Shown here piece after piece: positions 55,992 through 64,000 of a stretch of 64,000 nucleotides of DNA. Both the position numbers and the translations under genes were made by a program. Each line of letters starts with the position of its first letter. Position 1 is the first letter of the stretch. The notes beneath the pieces were generated by a model. The model ran no database searches. It was not told the DNA's origin and was given only the letters and a program-made list of their open reading frames with translations. The DNA comes from JAPXLN01 sp033809515 (GTDB taxonomy: Bacteria; Bacillota; Sulfobacillia; Fermentithermobacillales; Fermentithermobacillaceae), in NCBI GenBank assembly GCA_033809515.1, contig JAPXLN010000005.1, forward strand, positions 1-64,000, given 5' to 3'.

Positions 55992-58650
55992 ACCAGCTCT
56001 TCCCCACGTCAATATCAACCCGAAGAGGAACCTTCAGAGCCGCAGCTCCCTCCATCTCCTCCCTGACCAGTTTGCGCAGGCGGACCTCTTCATCTTCAGG
56101 AAACTCAAATATCAGCTCATCATGGACCTGCAGAATCAGACGTGAGCGCAGTTTCTCCTGCTCCAACCTTCGAAAAATTCTCACCATCGCAATTTTGATG
56201 ATATCCGCAGCGCTTCCTTGAATAGGGGTGTTTATGGCCGTCCTTTCGGCGAAGGCCCTTCTCTGCCTGTTTCTCGACTCGATCTCTGGTATAGGGCGCC
56301 TCCGGCCAAACAGTGTTACAACATATCGGTCGCGCCTAGCCTGCACGACGGTTAGATCCATGTATCTTCTGACAAGCGGATACCGGACAAAATAGGCCTC
56401 TATGAACTCCCTGGCTTCTTCCCTGGTAACGCCGGCGTTGCGAGATAACCCGAAATCAGATATGCCGTATATCACTCCAAAGTTTACAGCTTTGGCCTTA
56501 CTGCGAAGATCCGGAGTAACCTCTGATATGGGAACACCGAAGATCTCGGCCGCAGTTCTGGCGTGGATATCCTCCCCCCGGCAAAAAGCATCTATGAGGG
56601 TGGGATCTCCCGATACGTGAGCCATGATTCTTAGTTCTACCTGGGAGTAGTCGGATGCAAGCAGGAGTTTGCCGGGCGACGCCACAAAGATGCGGCGCAA
56701 AGACCTTCCATCATCTCCCCTCACAGGGATGTTCTGCAGGTTAGGATCAGAGCTGGAAAGTCTCCCTGTCGCGGTTACCGTCTGATGTAAAGTAGTATGC
56801 ACCCTGCCGGTAACAGGGCTGACCACGTCCTCCAAAGAGTCCAAATACGTGGACTTCAGTTTGGCATAGTGCCTGTACTCAAGCACCTTCCCCGGCAACT
56901 GGTGATCTTGGCTCAGGGCCTCAAGCACACTTGCGTCAGTTGAATAGCCAGTCTTGGTCTTTTTCACCGGTCTCATCTTCAGCCTGTCAAACAATATCTC
57001 CGAAAGCTGTTTGGGAGAAGCGATATTGAACTTTTCGCCTGCAAGCTCATAGATTGAACCTTCCAGGGATTGGAGAAGGGAACCAAACTCCTCCCTAATC
57101 AATCTGGCCAGCTCCAGGTCTACCCCTACACCGGTGACCTCCATGGCAGCCAGCACCTGGGTTAAAGGAAACTCCACTTCCATGGCCAGTTTCGTCAACC
57201 CGTCATCCTCAAGTTTTTTCTTGAGATGAGGAGTTGTCTCAAGGCAGGCCGCGGCTCCCAGGGCCATGTGAATGGCAGGATCTAGGACTTCCCCCTCTGA
57301 GTCTCCCTCTTTTTTCTTACCGCCGGCAAGGGGGGGAACCTTAACGGAACCGTGGACCCTGGCAATATCGGAAAGATTGTATGCTGTCCGCGTGGGATCC
57401 AGCAAATAAGACGCTACAAGAACGTCAAAAAACTCACCCCTGGCCTTGATGCCCTTTCCATACAACAGCGCAAACAACCACTTCAGATCAAATCCTGTCT
57501 TGGCAACCTGCTCATTCGCAAGAAGGGGCGCAAATAATTCCCACATAGCATCCTGGTGTTTCTCACTGTCGCCATCAAGGCAGATAACTGAGCTGTCATG
57601 GCCGCATGAGACCCCAATCACTGATGGCCAGGTGAGAGTCTTTTCAGCCTCCCTTTTTCCGTCCGGTGTGGCCATGTAAACGGCCACCTGCCCGGCCTGC
57701 ATAGCTTCACTGCAAAACGCACTAAGCTGTTCCCGGGTGCAGATGGCACGGGTATGGCGGACACCTTCTTGCCGGTCAGGGCTGAGCAGAGCATTAATCC
57801 TGGGAAGAAGGCTATGAAACTCAAGGGATGAGACAATGCCGCTGACCTGTTCCTGTGAGGGCCTTTGCCAAACAAAACCCTCAACCTGGCGCAATACCGG
57901 TGAATCCGTGTCTATGGTGGCCAGTTCCCTACACAAGAGCGCAGTATCTTGGCCCTCCCTCAGCAGCCGCCGGACTCTTTCCGGGCTTATCTCGTGAAGA
58001 TGAGCATAGATCCCGTCCAGATTGCCGTACTGCTTGAGGAGGGAAAGGGCAGTCTTCTCACCTATACCCTTTACTCCCGGGATATTGTCAGAGGAATCTC
58101 CTGCCAGAGCTTTCAGATCGACAATCAGGGAAGGAGGTATGCCCATTTCTTCTTCAAAGGTCCCGGGTAAGTATTCCCTTACCTGCGAAATGCCGCGGAC
58201 AGGCAATACTACCTCAACCGTATGGTCCAGGAGCTGAAGACAGTCCCTGTCGCCTGTGAGTATGGTAACCGCAAGGCCCTGTTCTTTGCCTGCTTTTGCC
58301 AGCGTGCCTAATACATCATCAGCCTCGTATCCAGGACACTCCACCTGTGGCAGGTTAAGGGCCGTCAGTACATCCTTTAGAACAGGCATTTGAGCAATCA
58401 GCGACTCAGGCGTGGGTTTCCTTGTTTTCTTGTACCCGTCAAACATGGAATGCCTGAAGGTAGGTGACGGGTGATCAAAGGCAATGACAATGTGAGACGG
58501 ATCTTTCTCTGCCACAAACCGTAGAAGCATGGTAAGAAATCCGTAAACTGCCCCGGTAGGAACCCCGCTCCCTGTGGAAAGGGGCGGAAGCGCATAAAAA
58601 GCTCGGTTAGCGAGGGAGTTTCCATCTACAAGAAGAAGACGTCGTCCCAT
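55981..58650 (-). CDS. polA: DNA polymerase I
   Basis: The 889-residue protein has a 5'-3' nuclease (about 1-290, LLLVDGNSLANRAFYALP, YEADDVLGTLA, SSDNIPGVKGIGEKTA). A degenerate 3'-5' exonuclease domain (about 310-480) lacks the DxE catalytic pair: the first strand reads VAVYMATPDG. The polymerase domain has DYSQVELRIMAHVSGD, KAVNFGVIYGISDFGLS and QVHDELIFE. It therefore should not proofread, as in Taq and B. stearothermophilus enzymes. ATG 58650 follows AAAGGAUGUGA-type sequence. The start codon lies in the stem of a strong hairpin (58642-58688). Confidence 0.97.
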   Translation of the reverse strand: MGRRLLLVDGNSLANRAFYALPPLSTGSGVPTGAVYGFLTMLLRFVAEKDPSHIVIAFDHPSPTFRHSMFDGYKKTRKPTPESLIAQMPVLKDVLTALNLPQVECPGYEADDVLGTLAKAGKEQGLAVTILTGDRDCLQLLDHTVEVVLPVRGISQVREYLPGTFEEEMGIPPSLIVDLKALAGDSSDNIPGVKGIGEKTALSLLKQYGNLDGIYAHLHEISPERVRRLLREGQDTALLCRELATIDTDSPVLRQVEGFVWQRPSQEQVSGIVSSLEFHSLLPRINALLSPDRQEGVRHTRAICTREQLSAFCSEAMQAGQVAVYMATPDGKREAEKTLTWPSVIGVSCGHDSSVICLDGDSEKHQDAMWELFAPLLANEQVAKTGFDLKWLFALLYGKGIKARGEFFDVLVASYLLDPTRTAYNLSDIARVHGSVKVPPLAGGKKKEGDSEGEVLDPAIHMALGAAACLETTPHLKKKLEDDGLTKLAMEVEFPLTQVLAAMEVTGVGVDLELARLIREEFGSLLQSLEGSIYELAGEKFNIASPKQLSEILFDRLKMRPVKKTKTGYSTDASVLEALSQDHQLPGKVLEYRHYAKLKSTYLDSLEDVVSPVTGRVHTTLHQTVTATGRLSSSDPNLQNIPVRGDDGRSLRRIFVASPGKLLLASDYSQVELRIMAHVSGDPTLIDAFCRGEDIHARTAAEIFGVPISEVTPDLRSKAKAVNFGVIYGISDFGLSRNAGVTREEAREFIEAYFVRYPLVRRYMDLTVVQARRDRYVVTLFGRRRPIPEIESRNRQRRAFAERTAINTPIQGSAADIIKIAMVRIFRRLEQEKLRSRLILQVHDELIFEFPEDEEVRLRKLVREEMEGAAALKVPLRVDIDVGKSWYDV

Positions 58651-58688
58651 ACTTGAATCACATCCTTTGTTCTTCAAGTATAGGACGA
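58642..58688 (-). promoter_or_regulatory. 16-bp hairpin over the polA start codon
   Basis: On the minus-strand RNA the arm at 58673-58688 (UCGUCCUAUACUUGAA) pairs with the arm at 58642-58657 (UUCAAGUAUGGGACGA). There are fifteen Watson-Crick pairs and one U-G wobble. The 15-base loop holds AAAGGAUGUGA, the polA ribosome binding site. The AUG and codons 2-3 are inside the stem. It lies between the anti-sigma gene stop and polA. Confidence 0.8.
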
Positions 58689-58718
58689 GCAGTCGAGATT
58701 TGGAAGTAAGCCCGGGAT

Positions 58719-59918
58719 TTACGCCTTTCTGAGAACTCTCAACCCCAGGAACAAAAGAGCGCCAACCAGAATAAGCGTAGGTGTAACCTTGGCGACAACC
58801 ATAAGCAAGTCGGTCCAGGCCCGGATGAACGCCTGCCATACGTCTTTCCAGGGAGACGGGGTGTTGGGTTTTGCTCCTTCCTCGCTTACATCTAAGGATA
58901 CAGAGGACATGGAAATCGCCCTGTCAAAAAACATCTTGCGCCCCCGCATGCTTTCGATGTCACCGCGAATCCGGGAAAGCTCTCCCTCAACCTGAAGCAA
59001 CTCCCCTACAGTCCTGGCCTCCCCAAGTATCTGGAGAAGCCTGTGTTCCTCGTTCTCCTTGTTACGCAGCCTGGCGTCAAGGTCAATGTACTCATCAGTT
59101 ACATCCTGAGCCTGGGTATCTTGCTTGAGAAGCTTGCCTAGACCCGACAGTTCCTCAAGAATCGCTCCGAACTCCCGCGATGGAACCCTTGCAACCAAAT
59201 AGAAGGTTGTTCGTTCTTTGCCGGGCTGCCCGCTCTCTGAAAGCGAAGACGATTCGACGTATCCCGAATGCGCTTCAATCACCTGGCATCCCTGGCCAAA
59301 CACACTTCGAGCCTGGCCGCGGCTTACCTCGATGGAAATCTGGGCTTTCCTTATGACGTAATGATCACCGGCGACAGGAGAAACACCCTGAGCTTGTTTG
59401 AGGATACCGGGAACTGAATCGGAGAGCTCCGCCCTTCTGGCGGACTCAGCTCCACTGGAATCAGGAGGCATCATGCCATAGGAAGTGACGAGACCTTCGC
59501 CCTCCTTGAGAGATGAGAACTTCCTACTGAACAGGCTAAGGCCGAAATGTCTGTCTGCGTACCAGAGGGTACCTGCTATGGAAACCATCATTACAAGGAC
59601 CATCAGGCCAGCCACCGTACTCAAACGTGCCTTGATAGCCGGCGAACGTTGGCGATTCCACAAAGACCTCAGCCACCCACTTCCAGGGAAAGCTCGTTTT
59701 CGGGGTTTCACGGCACTCATTATCCTGCCTCTAAGTTCAGAGGGAGGTTCTACAGGAGGAATGGCCATCAACGCCTCCTTCATATGCCGCAATTCGGCCA
59801 GGGCGTGCCGGCATTCTGAACAGAGAGAAAGATGCTCCTCAAGAGACGCCGCCTCTTCCGGAGACAGTTCCCCATCAAGGTATGCAGAAAGAATCTCGCC
59901 TTCATCGCAGCGTATCAC
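58719..59918 (-). CDS. zf-HC2 anti-sigma factor fused to a DUF4349 domain
   Basis: The 399-residue protein starts with a zinc anti-sigma domain (about 1-50, HLSLCSEC = Hx3CxxC), followed by a linker and a membrane helix (about 103-125). An extracytoplasmic DUF4349-like domain (about 185-365) has the typical YIDLDARLRNKENEEHRLLQIL coiled coil and RTVGELLQVEGELSRIRGDIE. A second membrane helix follows at the C-terminus (about 372-395). It should hold the upstream ECF sigma factor at the membrane and release it on an outside signal. GTG 59918 overlaps the sigma gene stop (GTGA). Confidence 0.88.
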   Translation of the reverse strand: MIRCDEGEILSAYLDGELSPEEAASLEEHLSLCSECRHALAELRHMKEALMAIPPVEPPSELRGRIMSAVKPRKRAFPGSGWLRSLWNRQRSPAIKARLSTVAGLMVLVMMVSIAGTLWYADRHFGLSLFSRKFSSLKEGEGLVTSYGMMPPDSSGAESARRAELSDSVPGILKQAQGVSPVAGDHYVIRKAQISIEVSRGQARSVFGQGCQVIEAHSGYVESSSLSESGQPGKERTTFYLVARVPSREFGAILEELSGLGKLLKQDTQAQDVTDEYIDLDARLRNKENEEHRLLQILGEARTVGELLQVEGELSRIRGDIESMRGRKMFFDRAISMSSVSLDVSEEGAKPNTPSPWKDVWQAFIRAWTDLLMVVAKVTPTLILVGALLFLGLRVLRKA

Positions 59919-60544
59919 CTGAGGTCCCCCCTTTCGTCGTTTTTGACGTAGGAAGGCTGAAATTGTTCCTCGAATTGCTCCTCGGACATAAGTCTCCTTA
60001 CCATGTTTCGAGCGCGATGGAGTCTGGACTTGACTGTCCCTACACTAATGTCAAGAATGTCGGCAATCTCCTGATAGGTGTGGCCCTGGATATCACAGAG
60101 CACGATTATGGTTTTGTACACCGGGTCAAGTTCCTGAATAAGGCTGAGGATTCTGTGGCCTAAAGACATATTTTCCACCAGATCCTCCACGCTCATGCCA
60201 TCGCCTGGAACCTCTTTTGCTACCTGAGATTCTCCGAAATTCAGGGGCTCATCAAGAGAATAAGTTTGGATCTTCTGCTTCTTTCTCAGGAAATCAAGAC
60301 TGGCGTTTACGCAAACCCGGTAGACCCAGGTGGAAAACCGGCTATCGCCCCTAAATCCGGGAAGGGCCTGATGCACCTTGAGGAAGACCTCCTGGACAAT
60401 ATCCATGGCGTCCTCCCTATCCGGGACCATGCGAAAAGCCAGGTTATAGAGACCTTTTTCGTAGCGAGCCACTAAGGCCTCAAAGGCACCCTCATCGCCA
60501 CGGGATGCCTTGCTCACTAGAACCCTTTCATCTCTATCGATCAC
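59915..60544 (-). CDS. ECF (sigma-70 group 4) RNA polymerase sigma factor
   Basis: The 209-residue sigma factor has region 2 (about 20-95: YEKGLYNLAFRMVPDREDAMDIVQEVFLKVHQ, FSTWVYRVCVNASLDFLRKK) and region 4 (about 130-190: LDPVYKTIIVLCDIQGHTYQEIADILDISVGTVKSRLHRAR). It resembles the SigW/RpoE group, which answers envelope stress. GGGAGG precedes GTG 60544. The anti-sigma gene follows with overlap. It lies 36 bases after aspS and is probably also read from the hisS-aspS transcript. Confidence 0.95.
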   Translation of the reverse strand: MIDRDERVLVSKASRGDEGAFEALVARYEKGLYNLAFRMVPDREDAMDIVQEVFLKVHQALPGFRGDSRFSTWVYRVCVNASLDFLRKKQKIQTYSLDEPLNFGESQVAKEVPGDGMSVEDLVENMSLGHRILSLIQELDPVYKTIIVLCDIQGHTYQEIADILDISVGTVKSRLHRARNMVRRLMSEEQFEEQFQPSYVKNDERGDLR

Positions 60545-60579
60545 AAAACTTCCTCCCGGTTCTCTCCTTACCCATTAAT

Positions 60580-62421
60580 CTAGCTTTCGCCGGGCGCACC
60601 GGTTTTCCTTTTATTCAAACGTATGCCTAGTTCCTCCAATTGAATGGGGTTTACTTCCCCTGGCGCACCCGTCAAAGGACAGCTACCGCTTGTCGTCTTA
60701 GGAAAGGGGATCACGTCCCTAATAGTAGAAAGACCTGCCATCAACATAACCAACCTATCCAAACCGATAGCTATGCCGCCGTGAGGCGGAGCACCGTACT
60801 CAAAAGCATCAAGAAGAAAACCAAACTTTTCCCTGGCTTCACTTGCACTCAAGCCCAACAGCCGGAAAACCTTCTCCTGCAGATCTCTTCTGTGTATACG
60901 TATGGAACCCGACGCAAGTTCCACCCCGTTTAACACAAGATCGTACATTCTCGCCCTTATCTGTCCCTTCTCCTGGCCCTGAGCTCCTCTTTCCACCTTC
61001 TCTATATCCTCTTCAACAGGACAGGTGAAGGGATGGTGAGCTGCCTCCCATTCTCCCGTATCTTGGTTCTTCTCAAGCAACGGGAACTCAGTTACCCACA
61101 GGAAATTGAAGGCGCTCCGGTCGATCAGACCCAGCTTCTTTCCTAGTTCCAGCCTTAGGCGCCCAAGAACGTTGAGGGCTGCTTCAGGCCGGTCTGCGAC
61201 TATAGCTACCATGTCGCCCTCGGAAGCTCCGGTTTTCTCAGCTATGTCTGACAATTCCTTTTCACTTAGATGCCTGGCAATAGGAGATCTGACGTTTCCC
61301 TCCCGGTAAGCTACGGTAACCAGCCCGCGGGCCCCCAAGGATCTGGCCATACCGGTCAGATCGTCGATCTCCTGTCTCGACATAGAGGCCTGTCCCGGGA
61401 GGCAGATAGCTCCAATCATGCCGCCTTGGTCTACTGTGCTCCTGAAAACTCCAAACCCCGTGTTTTCAAACACAGGCGTAAGATCCTGTATCTCCATGCG
61501 GAAACGGGTGTCGGGCTTATCAGACCCAAATCTTGCCATAGCATCGCAGTAAGGTAATCTTGGAAAGGGCGCAACTATGTCAAGGCCCAGTACTTCTTTC
61601 CAAAGGTGAGTTACCAAACCCTCGACCAAACCATAGATAGTCTCTTCATTGGCAAATGACATCTCAATGTCGATCTGGGTATGTTCCGGTTGCCTGTCCG
61701 CACGGAGATCCTCATCTCTGAAACACCTGGCCAGCTGGAAATACTTCTCGATACCGCCTACCATCAAGAGCTGTTTGAAAAGCTGGGGCGACTGCGCCAG
61801 GGCATAGAACTTCCCGGGATCCGTACGACAGGGCACCAGGTAGTCACGGGCGCCCTCCGGAGTGCTCCTGGTCATGGCAGGAGTCTCAATCTCCCAAAAC
61901 CCCTGCTCCGACAGATAATTCCTCACAGCTAAAGCTGTCTTGTGATGGATCTCGAGATTCCTCTGCATAGGAAACCGCCTCAGATCCAGATAGCGGTACT
62001 TCATCCGCAGCAGCTCATCGGCCTCGGCCTCATCACGTATGTAAAAAGGCGGAGTGCGCGAAGTATTGAGTATTCGCACACGATGAGCTTGGACCTCTAT
62101 GCTGCCAGTGGCCATGTCAGGTTTTTCCTGACCTTCTGCCCTTAGCTCAACCGCTCCTGTAACCGCCAGCACATACTCATTTCGGACTTCTTTGGCCGTC
62201 CGGGCACTTTCGGGAAAGGCTCCGGCATCGCAGACTACCTGGACTATCCCGGAACGATCCCTAAGGTCAATGAACACAAGCTCTCCAAGGTCCCTGCGGC
62301 GGTTGACCCACCCCATGAGCGTAACCTGGCGGCCCACATCCCCGGAGGAAAGATCCCCGCATCCGGCGGTCCTTTCCGGGAGCCTGCTATAGGTCAGACC
62401 GTCATTGCTGTTGCTTGACAT
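60580..62421 (-). CDS. aspS: aspartyl-tRNA synthetase
   Basis: This class II synthetase of 613 residues has an N-terminal OB fold (VTLMGWVNRRRDLGELVFIDLRDRSGIVQVV) and motif 2 (FRDEDLRADRQPEHTQIDIEMSF). The bacterial GAD insertion is at about 290-420, and motif 3 is GIAIGLDRLVMLMAG. The start ATG 62421 (or 62427) lies within the end of hisS, so the two are coupled, a common pair in Bacillota. Confidence 0.97.
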   Translation of the reverse strand: MSSNSNDGLTYSRLPERTAGCGDLSSGDVGRQVTLMGWVNRRRDLGELVFIDLRDRSGIVQVVCDAGAFPESARTAKEVRNEYVLAVTGAVELRAEGQEKPDMATGSIEVQAHRVRILNTSRTPPFYIRDEAEADELLRMKYRYLDLRRFPMQRNLEIHHKTALAVRNYLSEQGFWEIETPAMTRSTPEGARDYLVPCRTDPGKFYALAQSPQLFKQLLMVGGIEKYFQLARCFRDEDLRADRQPEHTQIDIEMSFANEETIYGLVEGLVTHLWKEVLGLDIVAPFPRLPYCDAMARFGSDKPDTRFRMEIQDLTPVFENTGFGVFRSTVDQGGMIGAICLPGQASMSRQEIDDLTGMARSLGARGLVTVAYREGNVRSPIARHLSEKELSDIAEKTGASEGDMVAIVADRPEAALNVLGRLRLELGKKLGLIDRSAFNFLWVTEFPLLEKNQDTGEWEAAHHPFTCPVEEDIEKVERGAQGQEKGQIRARMYDLVLNGVELASGSIRIHRRDLQEKVFRLLGLSASEAREKFGFLLDAFEYGAPPHGGIAIGLDRLVMLMAGLSTIRDVIPFPKTTSGSCPLTGAPGEVNPIQLEELGIRLNKRKTGAPGES

Positions 62422-63691
62422 TTCCATTAACCTCCCTGCGCAGAAAAGCTATGACTTCATCTGCCCTGATGGTCTCCTGACGGCCATCACTCATGATTCT
62501 TAAGCTTACGCAACCTTTGGACATTTCCTCCTCACCGAAAATCGCCACATACCTGGCGTTCAGCCTGTCTGCCTGTTTCATCTGGGACTTAATGCTTCGC
62601 TGTTCGGGGTCAAAATCGCTGGAGAAACCAGCCCTTCGTGTTCCCATTACGAGCCCAAAAGCTTTGGCCAGAGACGACGGAAACTTCTCTTCCTGAGCGA
62701 TCACAAAAAGATCGATCTCAGAGGGAACCTCTATGGGCTTTGAGCCTTTCTCTGCGGCTGTCATCATGCGCTCCAGACCCATGGCAAACCCTACACCCGG
62801 CGTCGGTTTGCCGCCGATTTCCTCCACCAGCCCATCATAACGCCCTCCGCCCAGTAGAGCGTCCTGAGCGCCCAGTGGAGGCCACTTGAGTTCAAACACT
62901 GTCCTGGTGTAGTAATCCAGCCCCCGCACAAGTGCCGTGTCCACTGAATATGCAAGTCCCATTGAGCTCAAAACCTCTCGAAGCTCATCCCAGTGGTCCT
63001 TGCATTCGGAACACAGGTAATCCATGATAGCCGGTGCGTTCCTTACAACTGACCTGCAAGACTCTAGTTTGCAGTCAAGAACCCTGAGAGGATTGCGCTC
63101 CAACCTGTCCTGACAGTCAGGACACAGTTCCTCTTCCCGCTCCTTTAGAAACCCTGTAAGGCGGGTTCGATAGTCCTTCCTGCACAAAGAACATCCGATG
63201 GTGTTAATCACCAACCGGGTTCCGGAAAGGCCCAGCTCATTGGCGATATCCATGGCCAGCATGATTACTTCCACATCGGAATAAGGCGAGGAAGACCCAA
63301 AAATCTCTGCCCCATAGTGATGGAACTCCCGGTAACGCCCAGCCTGGGGCTTCTCATACCTGAACATGGGTCCCAGGTAGAAAAGCTTTCTGGGCAGTGG
63401 GCCTGCCTGCATGCCATGCTCCACAAATGCCCTGGCACAGGGCGCAGTCCCTTCAGGCCTCAGGGTTAGATGCCTCCCTGTCTTATCTTTGAAAGTGTAC
63501 ATCTCTTTCTGCACAATATCTGTAGCTTCTCCCACGGTCCGTGAGAAGAGCTCCGAATGCTCCAAAACCGGTGTCCGGATCTCTTCGTAGTTGTACCTGC
63601 CTGAGATCCTCCGCAACAGCTCCTCAAGGTATGACCATCGCGAGGAATCCGGCGGCAGAACATCGAAGGTTCCCCGAGGTGCTCTCAACAT
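62402..63691 (-). CDS. hisS: histidyl-tRNA synthetase
   Basis: This class II synthetase of 429 residues has motif 1 around RTPVLEHSELFSRTVGE, motif 2 TLRPEGTAPCARAFVEH with FYLGPMFRYEKPQAGRYREFHHYG, and the histidine-specific motifs LVRGLDYYTRTVFE and GGGRYDGL. A cysteine-rich insertion (CPDCQDRLERNPLRVLDC) occurs in many Bacillota HisRS. ATG 63691 has GGAGGG at about 7 bases; the frame is open to 63745. No T-box leader is visible before it. Confidence 0.97.
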   Translation of the reverse strand: MLRAPRGTFDVLPPDSSRWSYLEELLRRISGRYNYEEIRTPVLEHSELFSRTVGEATDIVQKEMYTFKDKTGRHLTLRPEGTAPCARAFVEHGMQAGPLPRKLFYLGPMFRYEKPQAGRYREFHHYGAEIFGSSSPYSDVEVIMLAMDIANELGLSGTRLVINTIGCSLCRKDYRTRLTGFLKEREEELCPDCQDRLERNPLRVLDCKLESCRSVVRNAPAIMDYLCSECKDHWDELREVLSSMGLAYSVDTALVRGLDYYTRTVFELKWPPLGAQDALLGGGRYDGLVEEIGGKPTPGVGFAMGLERMMTAAEKGSKPIEVPSEIDLFVIAQEEKFPSSLAKAFGLVMGTRRAGFSSDFDPEQRSIKSQMKQADRLNARYVAIFGEEEMSKGCVSLRIMSDGRQETIRADEVIAFLRREVNGNVKQQQ

Positions 63692-63750
63692 GGCGGTCCC
63701 TCCAGAATCATCACGTTTCCGGGCTTGTTCTGTATAGAATACCACAAACG

Positions 63751-64000
63751 TCAGAGGAACGGATTGGCCGTCCGCTCGTGCCTCACCGTGGTCAAAGAGC
63801 CATGACCTGGGTAAATCCGGGTCTCGTCAGGAAGAGACATGACGCTTCGGGCAATGCTGCCAAACAACTCATGGCTGTCGCCTCCAGGCAGGTCAGTTCG
63901 TCCTACACCTTCTTTGAAGATCAGGTCACCTGAAAAAAGATGACCCGGCGTGTACAAACATATGCTGCCCGGAGAATGGCCCGGCGTATGGATGGCCTTC
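63751..64000 (-). CDS. metallo-beta-lactamase fold hydrolase, 3' part only
   Basis: The visible 82 codons are the C-terminal part of a glyoxalase II-like MBL-fold protein; the start lies beyond the window edge. HTPGHSPGSICLY is the third metal-binding motif. FSGDLIFKEGVGRTDLPGG supplies the bridging aspartate and the typical glyoxalase II loop, and IYPGHGSLTTVRHE the last histidine. Its stop lies 60 bases before the hisS start. Confidence 0.9.
   Translation of the reverse strand, partial: KAIHTPGHSPGSICLYTPGHLFSGDLIFKEGVGRTDLPGGDSHELFGSIARSVMSLPDETRIYPGHGSLTTVRHERTANPFL

Overview
The window reads as a chromosomal segment of an anaerobic member of the Bacillota (Firmicutes). The evidence is frequent strong AGGAGG-type ribosome binding sites, many GTG and TTG starts, long runs of co-directional overlapping genes, Rex, a TPP riboswitch with ThiT/ThiN, a PdaB-like polysaccharide deacetylase, and a sodium-pumping methylmalonyl-CoA decarboxylase. 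No rRNA, tRNA, prophage, insertion sequence or CRISPR array was seen. No gap between genes exceeds about 300 bp.

Layout. 1-5.2 kb: housekeeping and small genes (frameshifted zinc-ribbon protein, methyltransferase, rlmH, CBS-ACT protein, mnmA). 5.4-12.1 kb: a sugar locus with two GH4 glycosidases, a GPH-type symporter, a PIG-L deacetylase and a GlcNAc-kinase-like protein, and no PTS genes. 12.2-16.0 kb: hspR-like regulator, dnaK, grpE and a cytoplasmic beta-lactamase-fold hydrolase in one operon. 16.3-22.0 kb: an oligopeptide ABC transporter. 22.0-24.8 kb: two FtsX-type permeases. 24.8-30.1 kb: methylmalonyl-CoA decarboxylase (mmdA-D-C-B) with a B12-binding mutase subunit and MeaB, followed upstream by rex. 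31-45 kb: a cyclic-di-GMP turnover protein, lgt, an ABC ATPase, a large secreted lipase-like/PKD protein, a glycerate kinase-Nudix fusion, an M19 dipeptidase and a four-gene uncharacterised operon with a YbaB-family member. 45-50 kb: thiamine salvage, a MATE exporter, a glutaredoxin, an AbrB/PIN pair and an adenosine-specific kinase. 50-64 kb: a long minus-strand run (hydroxyacyl-CoA dehydrogenase, AI-2E family protein, rarA, threonine aldolase, thioredoxin, coaE, polA, anti-sigma/ECF sigma, aspS, hisS, MBL hydrolase).

Strongest observations. The peptide-binding lipoprotein at 16297-18006 appears to be a natural circular permutation: the segment that normally ends this family lies directly behind the signal peptide, and the usual start of the mature protein follows it. 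polA begins inside a 16-bp hairpin that places its ribosome binding site in the loop and its start codon in the stem. mnmA appears to start at an AUA codon. Six gene borders carry short tandem repeats of 10-15 bp, several touching stop codons. Two enzymes (the lipase-like protein and the M19 dipeptidase) have replaced key catalytic or metal-binding residues.

All calls come from reading the sequence and family knowledge; no searches were run. Starts were chosen by ribosome-binding-site position and family length, so many differ from the longest open frame.
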